Assembly: GCA_030062745.1 (NCBI GenBank)
Contig: CP099852.1
Location: 21,164,266-21,228,265, forward strand
Source of the DNA: Capitulum mitella
Lineage: Eukaryota > Arthropoda > Thecostraca > Pollicipedomorpha > Pollicipedidae
Direction: 5' to 3'
DNA: 64,000 nt
A program made the translations under genes and the position numbers. Positions 11,186 through 22,552 of the stretch are shown here, one piece after another. The notes beneath the pieces were generated by a model. That model did not search any database. It saw nothing but the letters and a program-made list of their open reading frames with translations, and was not told where the DNA came from. Each line of letters begins with the position of its first letter. The first letter of the stretch is position 1.

Positions 11186-13940
11186 TGTTCCCTAACCGGG
11201 AAACGTAAGCTGGCTCCCCGGCATGTATGCACCTACCAAAAGGCATATGTGAAGACAGGAAAGGATGTTCCTCTGCAAAGGAGCCGCCAGTCAGGAAAGA
11301 TTTTCCTGCCATGAGATGGTGTCGGCGTGTCGGGAAGGGAGCCCAGTGACGTTACCCAAAACAAGGGCCATAGGGGTCTTATCATTCCAACTTCAAAAGT
11401 TCTCAATTCTCAACCAACCAAATTCTCAATCAATAACACAAATGCATAAAAGTATATTTCGAACATTCCTACAGACATGTGTAGATATGGATGCACACAA
11501 GGGGAATTTTTCGATGAGAGGACATTTGTGTCTGACGGTAGTCACATCCACACAAGCTCTCAAAACTTGAACAGGATAATGGTACGACTGCCGCATTACT
11601 CAGCTACTTGCCGTGGAACCATACAGCCGGGCTATGAATGTCACCGTAATGCCGGTACGCTGCGCCGCCGCCGTGTCCTGCAACTCAGTCATCAACACGG
11701 CGTGGGGAGTCAGCAGCTCTGCCGATATTTCGCATCACAAGCCGGCCTTGGGCGTTGGTACGTCTCGGACTGGTAGTATGTATCAAAAGGTTTTTTTGTT
11801 TTAAAATTGTTTTCAATTGTTTTTAGTCTTTGAGATAAAAAAACATTATTTTCGAGATGTTCGTTACATGTTTTTTTTTTGCGCTGTAAAAAACTGGACC
11901 AAACCGATGTGTTGTCAAAACCTAGTATACCAAGCATACAGGAATTTCTCCCTGGTCGTCCCTTATGCGCGATTTCTACATTGACACAATGATTCATGTT
12001 TACCAATTGATGACAGTTGTTATGCACTATTGAGGCATACCTCTCTGTGGGTCAGGCCGAGGGACAGGGTATATGGTCCTGGGCAGTTCCCCGGACAACA
12101 TAATCAAATTCGGTCTAGCGTCGTAAAACACGGGTAGCCGGAATAGCGCTGAGCGTATAATTCAGCTCTGCAATTTGCAGAGTCTGAGATGCGGGATGCA
12201 CCGGTGGATAAAATAGGAGACGGTTCAAAACCTTGCTTAGCGCGAACCAGAAGTCGCACACATGGAATCACCGTATGTTTTTAATAAGTGCTATGTACCC
12301 TTAATGTTCTAGCCATTGAGGCCCCCGTAGTTTTCAAGGGGCACCATAAGTATTAGGGTTCCCTTCACCTGCTGTGGCCCCCCTCCAAAAAAATACGGGC
12401 TACGCCACCGAGGAAATGTTTTGAATGATGTTCAACATACATTGCTGAAGCAATGTTTTTTGTTTCTTTTTTGTTTTTATGTCAAAATATTTGCGCTGTC
12501 TCCTACACGCATGCCAGCCCGATGAAATCATTTGAAGCATAAGAGGAACTCGCAACAGGTTATGAGATACCTGCACTTTAATATGCCCTCACCACACTGA
12601 TGTTGCAAAATATTCCGTAGATCATACGTTAAATAAACCGTGCGTGTTAGAAAAAAAGATGGCGACAAAAGAAATTGAGTGTAGTCATGTCGAGATCCTC
12701 GTATTTTCTTATGTCCTCTGGTCAACGCAATTAATCCAGTGCTGAAAATGAACTGGTCATGTCGGAATGAGATCACAATAGAAATTAATCAGGCAATGCA
12801 GCGCACGTAGTGAAATCTGCAGAACGAAGTCTCTGGAAACGTACCACGCCGCGCCGGAACAACTTGTGGCTGCCATGTCTTTTCAGTCCCTCGCCCTGTC
12901 CGTTCCCTATGTCGGGCCGGCGAGACGTCGCGCAAAAGTCCGTTCCCACGCAACTAAACTGACCGGTCATCGACAGCAGTCCAGGCCGGTCATTTTGCGT
13001 TTACCGCTTGCTTCAGCTGGCTCACCAAATCATTTATATAAATAACAGCGTAAAGCTGTGCAAGTATTCAAGTCGTCCATCGTCCATCGTACATATTTCA
13101 CAAAAATTGGTCCACTTCAGACAAAACATGATGATACAAATAAAACGCCATCTTGAATGTTCCGTCATTGTATGTAGCTAACGACAGAACTGGTAGAATA
13201 AAACACGACAGGACGGAAAACCCCGTCTTTTTGGCAAACCAGCAGTAGCACTGTTAGCGTGTGGCTTTCTTTGTGAAATGTGGAAAGGTGTGGACATTGA
13301 CGAGTGAGCGGTGGTAAACAGTGCTCAAGTGTCCCTGGCTGCATGCATGTGGTCGCAAATGAGGCAACGTATGGGACCAAGAAAGGCGTGTGCTCCAGGG
13401 TATCGGAGAAACAAAATTTATATTCTACCTCGCGAAGTGAGTGTTCCTACCCAGTCGTTCTCTAATAACATGGACGTCATACAATAACATAACAACAATA
13501 ACACTATAACAGTAAGTAATAACATAACAATCCAAAGGTCCTTCTGGGCCCTTTTGACATGGTACATCCGTCTGTATGCATTCACCCGCCAATGACCACA
13601 TATAGACGTAGGGCGAAAATTTTGTTTTTCAGCCATCAGATTGAACTGGACTAGCCCACTGAGTGTGTTTTAATCGAGAACATGCCATTTTGGATAAAGC
13701 GCTTTATACTACAGGTCGTCTTACAACTAGGACACCAGGAGGGTTACACTGGCTTAACGTCTTAACGTTAAATATTCCGGAAGAAAGGGACTCGAAGAAA
13801 CTCAGAATACACGTACATTTGTTTGGGACCAGGCATGTTTTCCGGCAAAAGTGCCAATCAATATAAAAAATAATGCAAAGGAATACGAAGCCTAGTTGCT
13901 GCAAAAAATATGCAACTACATTGCATATATAACAATGTCA
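11186..13940. other. Intergenic, no gene recognised
   Basis: No coding feature was recognised. The stretch at about 12310-12405 has CCCC-rich sequence ending GGCTACGCCACCG, which resembles the inverse of a hAT-type MITE terminus (CAGTGGCGTAGCC). Confidence 0.35.
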
Positions 13941-13987
13941 ACAGTATATGTCATGCTATAGAACACCTATAGCATGACATATACTGT
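13941..13987. repeat. Perfect 21-bp hairpin
   Basis: 13941-13961 is exactly complementary to 13967-13987, with the loop AACAC. The stem is AT-rich (it starts ACAGTATATGTCATGC). It is not the end of any recognised transposon. Confidence 0.9.
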
Positions 13988-14416
13988 AGCACTAATATAA
14001 CAAGCTGATACTTAACATGCGCTATAAATATTACATAGATATAAGTGTACATATAATACACACCATCTATGTAACACATCGCTTACACATGGCGAATCGA
14101 AGTTGATCGGAATACAATGATGCAGAGGCGAAATGGAAACGAGTCAGGTGACAATGTTAAAACCAATTTCGAAGCTGATTGCAGTATTTAATGATTTTAG
14201 TAAACGTGTTTTTGCTGACATTACTGGAACTGAAAGGAGAGGCAGAAGGCAAGACAAGGCAGAAAGGAAGAAGAGAAAGAAGAGTGCACGGCAACAAAAA
14301 GATTGTGCCACTTTGAAAAGAAAGAGCACAGGTACAGACTGTAAGTTCCGGTTTCAGCTGAGACTGAGCCGAAGAAGACAGAGTGTGCAAATCCAGCCTC
14401 CCTCTCCGCAACTCGC
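13988..14416. other. Intergenic, no gene recognised
   Basis: A Lys/Arg-rich frame (14133 onward, +) runs into the following GC-rich tandem repeat. It has no recognisable domain and the repeat is non-coding in character, so no gene is called. Confidence 0.3.
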
Positions 14417-14600
14417 CCCGGCGGCCCCGCTCCGATCGGCAGGCACGGCTGACCAGCCGGCCCGCGCCGGGCGGCGGCCCCGCTCCGAGCGGCAGGCACG
14501 GCTGACCAGCTGGCCCGCGCCGGGCGGCGGCCCCGCTCCGATCGGCAGGCACGGCTGACCAGCCGGCCCGCGCCGGGCGGCGGCCCCGCGCCGGGCGGCA
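14417..14600. repeat. GC-rich 53-bp tandem repeat, about 3.4 copies
   Basis: The word GGCCCCG recurs at 14423, 14476, 14529 and 14582, exactly 53 bases apart. Each unit also contains GGCAGGCACGGCTGACCAG and GCCCGCGCCGGGCGG. As 53 is not a multiple of three, translated repeats in this stretch change frame and are not a protein repeat. Confidence 0.88.
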
Positions 14601-16773
14601 GGCGGAGCCGTCCACGTCGCCAGTCTGCCTTTGGTGCAGCCCACTCACCGGCTGTCAATAAGCCAATGGACCACTGCCAACCGGAACGAGCCCGCTCTGA
14701 CGGCGTTCAAAACAGAACGTGCTCCGGTCAATCACGTGGGTACCACGGTGTCATGAAAAACAAAATGTGGCCATCTCTCAGAAGCACAGGCAGACCTTTA
14801 CAACATCCCAGTTTCCCGCTCGCCAGATATGCTGTGGAACTGCGATGTGAATGATTTGTGCCGACTGAGATCGTAGTCGCAGGTCGTGTCCGTCTTTTTT
14901 CAATTTTATGCCCAGGCACAACAGGTATAGTCCCTTTTTAACGAAACGAAATTACTGGTAAATTAAGACATGCGTGAAAGGATTTCTTTTTTTCCTCTTC
15001 AGCCCATTCCCAAACATCTTGTGAGCTGGAGGTACACACATTTCGCACTGGCCTGGCTTCGCTCCATGGCGCCGACGTGGCAAGACGGCATTGGCACCGA
15101 CAGCCATCTTCCATCATACTAACGGTGCTACTGCGACATTCGAAAGCGTTTTATAATGTCACGTCGCAGTGTCATGTCTCGACATGTGAAAGTGCATTGT
15201 TCAGTTATGGCCAAATGCCATGCAGTTAAGTCAGGAGCCTGAACTTGATTTGCACTGGTCTAATGATTCCGTTGATGTCATCGACGCAGTTTTCCAACAT
15301 TCTTCGACGTATGCTGCAATAAAACAACGAATAATAAGCGCCATGTGATCAACACTAAACTCAATTTGGAAGCAAACTGGATTTTGATAACAATGAAGAA
15401 CTACCTCTCCAACCTTACCACCTTACAGCGTACGTTTCCCGGGAAGAACTGGCCGTCTCCAGTGCCGTAGGTCTGAACAAATACAAGAACAAAACATCAT
15501 TTCCTTTCCGCCGCTCCGTACTGCGCAACAGCTGTGGACCAGGCTTAAAATGGAAATTCCCCTATCAAGGAAACAATTCGTTTTAATGTGCAGCTTTTAA
15601 CACACTGATGTGATGCAATCTTCAGTTAATCGACAAAGCCAAGTGTTAGGTTATAAATTACAAACATACTGACTTTCATGTGTTTCCAAAATATAGACAT
15701 AACCTGCGACTTTGTACAGAAGCAAATTTTTAGAGACTATGAAAATATGGAAAACTTGGAGATAACCAGCAGGTTACAATTACGTTTCCGGCCTCATGTA
15801 CGCAAATTCTGTGACCTCCCAGTCGTCCATTTAAAGCAATTGTACTTCACGCAATGCATGCATTGCGTGATGTACATTTGCATACATGACTGTGGCACTT
15901 CCTGACCCGTTTTTTTTTTATTTTTTGCCTCAGCAAAACATCGATTGCCGCAATCGTAAAACGTTCCAGCTTGTCGTGCCGGTTACTGCGTGACAAGATT
16001 TTGCTGTCGAGCTCGAAAGGAAATATGTTCATTTTTAAGTACGAGTGCTTATTCAACTATGTACGTATTTAACTCATCCATTCAGGGATCTCAGGAACAT
16101 AGCATGCCAGCACTGAAGCATGCCAACGCCAGAACATTGTCATTCCACCCCCATCGGTCTGCATGCGCACAAAATACACGGTGTTACATTGCAACATTTG
16201 ATATGCCCTTAGTGGACGTCACTGCCTTCGGCAATTCATGAAGCACATTAATTTTCAAGTGCAGCGGTCCTGAAAAGAGTGCAGACATAATGCCAAGGGC
16301 GTTCTGCATCGACGTGCAGGAACAGATAATGTTGAACCGTCCGACCCGATCCGACCTGTTCCGGTGCTCACGCTTTTAACCCTGACCAGAACAGTGGCAT
16401 GGAATTGGTGCAACACCCTCCAAACATTTTTTTACGCAAACTGTATGAAACTGTATGATACCACACTTGTTGCCAAGTTAGCGCTTGTCAAGACATAGCA
16501 AACTGGCAGGGTTCTTGCTTTTGTAGTGAGCGAAATGAGCAAGATGCAACAACGTTTTGCTCTCGTTCTGTTGTCTCTAAACCGGAGAAGAAGTACTGGA
16601 ATATAATTTTGAAGAAATTCCCTTTAGAATTTTTTGTCGCAGTTTTCTCCATTTATACTGTTTCTATGGCAAAAATGCTTGCCAAAAACATGGTCTTTCA
16701 GTGGGTAAACAATGTTTACATTGCATACACTCGAAAGTCGTCCCTGTGTGGCTCACCGCTGTACTACCGTTGA
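14601..16773. other. Intergenic, no gene recognised
   Basis: No convincing coding exon is visible. The stretch contains the palindrome at 15841-15876. Confidence 0.35.
15841..15876. repeat. 36-bp near-perfect palindrome
   Basis: 15847-15870 is a loopless perfect 24-base palindrome (TCACGCAATGCA and its complement). After one mismatched pair it extends by five more pairs on each side (TGTAC and GTACA). A palindrome without a loop would be a cruciform or a dimeric-protein site rather than an RNA hairpin. Confidence 0.85.
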
Positions 16774-17044
16774 CAGGGCCGTAGCCAAGGAGGGCCATGG
16801 GGGCCATGATCCCCCTGAGCCAAGGGATCTGCACTAGATATATAGCGATTTGGCAGGAATACGGCATAGTGATCATATATATATATATTACAAAAGCAAA
16901 CATGATATGTATCCCTGTTGGTTGCATATAAGGTCAATGACATAAAATACTTGTTTTTTCTATGAACTTCGTCATATGCCAGTGACATATCACAACATTT
17001 CACATTTGCCTTCCCCCCTGAGGAAGATCCTGGCTACGTGCCTG
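16774..17044. mobile_element. hAT-type MITE, family 1
   Basis: A 271-base element. It starts CAGGGCCGTAGCCAAGGAGG and ends with the inverse of CAGGCACGTAGCCAGGATC. The 8-base flanks are ACCGTTGA (16766-16773) and ACCGTTAA (17045-17052), one mismatch. The interior is AT-rich with a (AT)n run near 16877-16888. No coding capacity. Confidence 0.82.
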
Positions 17045-17317
17045 ACCGTTAAAGCGTTATGCTTCCAGGCATGACCAGGGTCTAATGTCATGTCAGTTGC
17101 ATTAGTTTTGTCAACAGGAAATAAGAGCTGGCCAGGGGCCAGGGGATGGCGGAACACCGTGCGACATGCGGGTACACAAACTCGCCCGACGTTGGGCTGG
17201 TGTCTTCCAGTGGTGGCGCGCATGACCGGCTACGATTACCTTCAGGACTGTTCACCAAAAAAAAGAAAAAAGGAAAAGGAAAAAACCCAAGTAGTTATAG
17301 TGATGTTCAGATGAAGA
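17045..17317. other. Intergenic, no gene recognised
   Basis: Short unique stretch before the assembly gap. Frames that appear to run through the N block are meaningless. Confidence 0.4.
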
Positions 17318-17817
17318 NNNNNNNNNNNNNNNNNNNNNNNNNNNNNNNNNNNNNNNNNNNNNNNNNNNNNNNNNNNNNNNNNNNNNNNNNNNNNNNNNNN
17401 NNNNNNNNNNNNNNNNNNNNNNNNNNNNNNNNNNNNNNNNNNNNNNNNNNNNNNNNNNNNNNNNNNNNNNNNNNNNNNNNNNNNNNNNNNNNNNNNNNNN
17501 NNNNNNNNNNNNNNNNNNNNNNNNNNNNNNNNNNNNNNNNNNNNNNNNNNNNNNNNNNNNNNNNNNNNNNNNNNNNNNNNNNNNNNNNNNNNNNNNNNNN
17601 NNNNNNNNNNNNNNNNNNNNNNNNNNNNNNNNNNNNNNNNNNNNNNNNNNNNNNNNNNNNNNNNNNNNNNNNNNNNNNNNNNNNNNNNNNNNNNNNNNNN
17701 NNNNNNNNNNNNNNNNNNNNNNNNNNNNNNNNNNNNNNNNNNNNNNNNNNNNNNNNNNNNNNNNNNNNNNNNNNNNNNNNNNNNNNNNNNNNNNNNNNNN
17801 NNNNNNNNNNNNNNNNN
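17318..17817. other. Assembly gap of 500 N
   Basis: Exactly 500 N, so a placeholder of unknown true length. It lies only about 340 bases outside the outer edge of the left arm of the inverted duplication. Confidence 0.98.
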
Positions 17818-18685
17818 AAAAGCAAGAAATGCAAAACTGATCACCAGAAGGCTTCATTTCCGTCCTTTTTGACATGTGGACCAAAAAAGTTGCGAGCAAG
17901 TATCGATCTTTTGCATGTAAAGTAATAACAATATTTCATCTGACCTAGGTTGACCTTGACCCGACATTTCTTAATATTTTGGCATCCTTCTGATGAAGAA
18001 GTTTGTGGCCTTTCGCTTAACACTCTGTGGAAGGCTCTAAGACTACTATTGCCAATGATGTGATGTACATACCGATGATACTTTTTCCGACGTCGTGCCA
18101 TGCGTTTTACGTGACCTGTGACGTCATCAGTAACGTGACAAGGGCTAACAAAGTATTTTCTGAATTGCAAGACTCATGGCTATCGATTGGTGATATACCG
18201 ACTCAGAGACGTCTGTTAGATCCTCAGACAGCAGGGGGTGCCCTTTTGGACACCCCGAGATGGTCGCGGGTACAAAAAAAGCACGGCAGGCGGTGCCAGG
18301 TTAAATTCACGAATCTTTGAGGGATATCCTGTCAGAATATGACGTAGAGGAAAAACCAAAAAAAGGAAAAAAAACATGAATGGATAGGAATGGAAGTGGG
18401 CCCTTTCCTCACCGCTTACGTTTCACTCTGACAGACGCGCCGCGGACGGGCCCAGGCTCGCGTGCGGAAACATGACAGCCTGTTCACTCCCTTCGGCGTT
18501 CTCCAGGGACGTCGCACGGGCGTCTAATGTGCTCTAATGTTGCGCCCGCTGGAAAGAAACGTAGGCACGTGATTTTAATAGTAGAAATTATGTACGCACC
18601 TAGCAGATATTTACCTGACCAAGTCGCTGGTGGGTTTGGAAAGGAGTGTGAAATGAAGAGGACATGCTTATGTTCTTGCTTCTAG

Positions 18686-18914
18686 ATCTTGAGGAACGTA
18701 AAGAAAGACTGGCTTCAACGTGGTGTCCACCGGCTTTGCTTGAACGCTCGACTCGAAGAGAGTTTGAGGTTTCCGTGGAGGTTGAGAAGGATAGGGATCC
18801 GTTGGCATTTCATGCTGACGAGATCCTGCGAGAAGTTGGTCAGAGACTTCAACGCCAACATACCAACTACCGGAAGCCCGTATCAGCTGCTGAACGGCTG
18901 GCGATCACCATCAA
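18686..18914 (+). pseudogene. PIF/Harbinger (HARBI1-like) transposase exon remnant, left
   Basis: The frame translates to a peptide ending in QRLQRQHTNYRKPVSAAERL followed by AIT. This is the hallmark N-terminal segment of HARBI1-like nucleases (a WxxP start, a charged linker, then TNYR.P..A.ERLAIT). A good acceptor (TTCTTGCTTCTAG, ending 18685) and a GTTTGT donor (18915) frame a 229-base exon. The catalytic DDE part of the transposase was not found nearby. An equal-length copy lies at 48716-48944 in the right arm. This could be a remnant transposon or one exon of a domesticated gene whose other exons are missing. Confidence 0.6.
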
Positions 18915-18939
18915 GTTTGTGCACATTACCTTAAATTAG

Positions 18940-19269
18940 TTAAATTTTTGTAAAGTGTTGATTTTTTTATTGTTTACTTTTCTTCGATCTGCAAACATTG
19001 ACAAATAAGTTAATGAGATGTGCAGGGGAGGCTAAATTTTAAATGGAGCAGGAAGCTACCCCATTTGAGGAAATCCACCACAGAATGAGTAATTCTCAAC
19101 ATTGGGGCACCTGGCTCCCATTTACACGGCTCTGCTACAACATTTGAAGAAAGGCTTCTTGAACTGCCTGTGTATTTTATGTCTGCCTCTGACATCATGC
19201 AATGCGCACCTCAACTGATGGGGCTGTTTTTACCTGTGCCAGTGTGCAAAATAGGAAAATAGGAGACTG
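18940..19269. other. Mirrored non-coding stretch
   Basis: Homologous to about 48360-48690 in the right arm. No coding feature seen. Confidence 0.4.
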
Positions 19270-19790
19270 CCAGGTATAACCCATGTAACAGAGGAAGATC
19301 ACTGATGCAACCATGGAGACCACCGGAGACGTCCAGAGGGCCCATGACACTGCACAGGGGCTCTGAAATCGCCAGAAGGTCTTTTGTTACTGCCAGAGGG
19401 CCCATAAGACGGCAAAAATATTCCCCGGAAACGACAAGCAGGGCACCTAGGACAACAGAGATTCCACTGAAACTACAAGAGAGAGGTCTTTGTAACTGTT
19501 AATTAGCAGTCTCTAACTATAGGGGCCCTTGAGACGACCAGAAAGGCCCCTGAAACTGCTAAATCTCGAGACGTCCAGACAGCTCCTGAAACAGCCAAAG
19601 GACCAAGAGCATTTCCAGACGCGCCTCTATCGCGGCAGAGAGAGACTTATAGACCTTGTTACTGCCTGATGAGTTCCTTAGACGGCAAAAATTCCCCAGG
19701 GATGACAGGGGGAACCCAAGTGCAGCTTCGACTGCCTCTGCGCTCAAAGTTGAGAGACGTCGACCGTGAAATGGCGGTGCCGTGCAGGCG
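19270..19790 (+). repeat. Degenerate GGCCCCTGA...GACGACCAGA repeat block, left
   Basis: Roughly 30-base words such as GGGCCC(C)TGAAACTGC, GAGACGACCAGAAAGGCCCC and GACGTCCAGAC recur irregularly. The block is mirrored in the right arm at about 47850-48335. A third, more diverged copy in the same orientation lies at 57470-57850. No frame is kept open. Confidence 0.7.
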
Positions 19791-20167
19791 CAAGTCCTGA
19801 TGAGAACATGTTCGATGACATGTAAGTTTACTACAGTCCATACGGAAGAGACGAGGGACGTCGTCCGGCTGACGGCGGACGGATACCAACGCGGTCGTCG
19901 GAGCGCTCGTCTTTCAAGGCAGACAGATCGCCGAATAAGACCACAGTTTCTCTGTCTCCCGGACCAACCGATCCGGAACGCCGAGAAATCGTTTGATGCT
20001 GGCGCCGGGAGACGTCGATCAGCGGCCGGAAACATCAGTTATCGAACAGTGAAATTGCTACAACGATTTTCCGCACACGCATCGCATTTATTTGCGTGCT
20101 ACGCTGTAAACACTTAGAGGGTTCACCCTGCTGCTCATGCAGTCCACGTCACCAGGCCAGCCTTTAT

Positions 20168-20212
20168 TTCTAGATACGGGCTCGCGAAGCTATCGCGAGC
20201 CCGTATCTAGAA
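20168..20212. repeat. Perfect 20-bp hairpin, left arm only
   Basis: 20168-20187 is exactly complementary to 20193-20212, with loop AGCTA. The right arm at about 47464-47510 has a recognisable first half but a different, shorter second half, so the perfect stem is specific to this arm. Confidence 0.9.
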
Positions 20213-20299
20213 TGCACCGTACCGAATCTAGTTCTTGAATGTTGTCCGAATCTATTGTAGAGATGTCATGAGATCTGGGTGATTTTTCGTCTTCTCGTT

Positions 20300-20305
20300 T
20301 TTATT
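20300..20305 (-). terminator. Candidate poly(A) signal for left P450
   Basis: TTTATT on the + strand, AATAAA on the transcribed strand, about 405 bases past the P450 stop. It is conserved at 47371-47376 in the right arm. Confidence 0.4.
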
Positions 20306-20551
20306 CTGTAACACGCAACAGCCGAAGCATCGCAGACTCTGTGGAGATGGCGGACAAACGTGATATTTACCCTGTGCCTTTCCATGCATCATCACAGAGT
20401 TAATGCTAAATGTCGCCCAAAGTTGGGGGGAGGCAGCTCCCCCGCCCCTGGTTCCTACGCCCCTGTGCACTAGAATTCGTGGTTATTCACATAAAAAGAC
20501 AAATAAATCCCCCTAATCAACTAACAATGGAAAAGTCCAGTGTGATGTTAG

Positions 20552-20596
20552 TTCCCCCAAGCAGTTAGTGATGAACGCACTAACTGCTTGGGGGAA
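20552..20596. repeat. Perfect 19-bp hairpin, left arm only
   Basis: 20552-20570 is exactly complementary to 20578-20596, with loop ATGAACG. The stem contains CCCCCAAGCAGTTAGTG. The right arm at about 47107-47145 has a shorter, imperfect version. Confidence 0.9.
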
Positions 20597-20710
20597 ATAA
20601 TCAGTTGCATTTACGTCGGAAACGTTGTCTTTAAGTCAGAACAGCTGCTACCAAAATATGAACCCAACTAATTGAAACGGCAACCAGTTATCCCATGGCT
20701 GAAGACTACG

Positions 20711-22076
20711 CTAATCTGACCGTCTTTCTGGGATCAAAGAGTAGGGTTTCGGCTCACAGATCAACGACTTCTCTTCGTTGATGGCGAAGTCGTGGGTGAA
20801 GCCGTCGGTGAAGCGCAGCCGATACCTCTGCACCATTCTGGTAACAAACAGGAAGAGCTCGGCTCGCGCCATCGACTCGCCAAGACAGGACCGTTTGCCG
20901 ACGGAGAACGGCATGAGCGCCCGGCTCGGCCGGACCTTGCCGTCGGCGTCAAGGAACCGTTCCGGCCGGAACTCGCCGGGCTTGGGGAAGTGCTGCTCGT
21001 TCCTGTGTACGGCCATCAGCAGCGACACGATAAGTGCACCTCGGGGTACCGTGTAGCCGCCCAGCTGGAGGTCCTCCTCGGCGATGTGCCCCACCCCGAT
21101 GGGCGTGATGTTCGCCAACCGCTGGGTCTCCATCAGCACGGCCTCCACGTACGGCAGCCGCGGACGGTCGGCCAGGGTCGGCAGCCGGTCGGCGCCGACC
21201 ACGTGCCGGATCTCGTCATAGAGCCGCTCCTGCACGTCCTGACGCGAACACAGGAAGAACGCAGCGTGGTGGCCGTGGTGTCAAAGCCGGCGAAGAACAG
21301 GTCGATGATGCAGCGCAGCAGGTGCCGGTCAGTGAAGAGCTGCGGCCGCCGGCGCTGCTCCTGCAGCAGGCAGTCGATGTAGTCGCGTGGCTCGCCGTCC
21401 AGGTCCACCGTTTTTCGGTGTCCCTCGATCGCCGGCCTGAGCAGCGTGTCGATCGGTACATGGAAGAGCTTCAGAAATTTGTCCAGTCCCGTGAGGCGGT
21501 ACGGAAGCTTTCGCACAACAGGAAGCGTGGCGACGATGGCAAAAACCGCTCCTAGACTGAACAACTTTTCCATACTGTGCATGACTTCCAGGGCCCTGGG
21601 GTCATTCAGGCTAAGGCTTTCTCCCGCGACCATGCCCCAGATGATATTGAACACGGCCACGTTCAGGCTCTTGTCAAGCATCATTTTGGTACCTTGATGG
21701 CAAGTTATAACGCCCTCCATGTATTGGGTGATTTGATCGTGCATAACTTTTACCAGCTTCGACTTCCCCATGCCGAAGTTCTTGAGATGGAACAGCGTAA
21801 ACCGACGTGTCTCATGCCACAGATCCCCGCTGGTAAAAAAGATTCCCTTGTCAGCATAAAACAGCTCGAAGGCCGCGCTCTTCATTCTAGCGGACGCTTC
21901 AGGTTTGCTGTAGGCTTCTCTGATTAGTTCCGGGTCAGAAAGAACCACGACCGTCTCCGAACCCACTGTGACCTTGTAGATGGGACCGAACTCCTTGTAC
22001 CACTTCATAAAGGACCGCTCATGGTGTTTCCAGTTCATGGAGAGTGCCTGGCCGATGAAAGGCAGTCCTTTGGGAC
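20711..22076 (-). pseudogene. Exon 2 of left P450 copy with 10-base deletion
   Basis: The acceptor GTTGTTTCAG ends at 22077, and the first bases GTCCC complete the PPGP hinge begun in exon 1. The right copy has CTGCG CTGGGCCTTCTGCTTCCTG where this copy has CTGCG TTCTTCCTG, ten bases fewer, at about 21259. Downstream the heme loop (FSVGKRSCLG) and the stop are intact in the shifted frame. Confidence 0.88.
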
Positions 22077-22499
22077 CTGAAACAACAATGTCGATTCGTT
22101 TGATCACTTCGCTAAACTCCATTTGCCAATGTGTGACAGCGTCAGTTTATGCTAGTCACGAGCTGAGCAACAGAAAAATCGCAGCAATTTTTTGCTCGTA
22201 CATTATCCTTGACAATAAAACCGACTCCTGTGAACTTCTACAGCTAGCTTCGGGTCAGGGAGAGCAACGATACTTTTGCTTCCCAAAATCTCTGCTGCAA
22301 ACTTAAAAGGCCCAATGTCACACCGACTGCTTTCTAGCTATTTCCCTACCCTGACTGATCGCCCCAAATGTTTAAAAATTTCATGGGGTAACCTTATGGA
22401 GCATTGGAATAGCCACCTCCGTTGCTCTGGTACACGAAAGACATTCATGAGCAAGACAACTACAGTTCATGTAAAAAGTAGCACCCACGTTTGAAAAAA

Positions 22500-22552
22500 G
22501 ACCACACCCACCATCAACATACCACGTTTCGTTCAAAACGTGGTATGCTGAT
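22500..22552. repeat. Imperfect hairpin, left arm only
   Basis: CATACCACGTTT pairs with AAACGTGGTATG across a short loop, and the pairing extends past one mismatch. The right arm at about 45165-45195 has only one half, so about 36 bases are extra here. Confidence 0.75.

Larger units (their letters stand above)
19791..20710. other. 3' flank of the left P450, mirrored in the right arm
   Basis: Homologous to 46989-47860. It contains two hairpins, a candidate poly(A) signal and, at about 20420-20463, sequence ending in the inverse of CAGGGGCGTAGGAACC, a hAT-type MITE end. No gene. Confidence 0.5.

Noticed and set aside
17146..17925. Frames running through the first N block
   Set aside because: They consist mostly of unknown bases. 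The same applies at 59715-60434.
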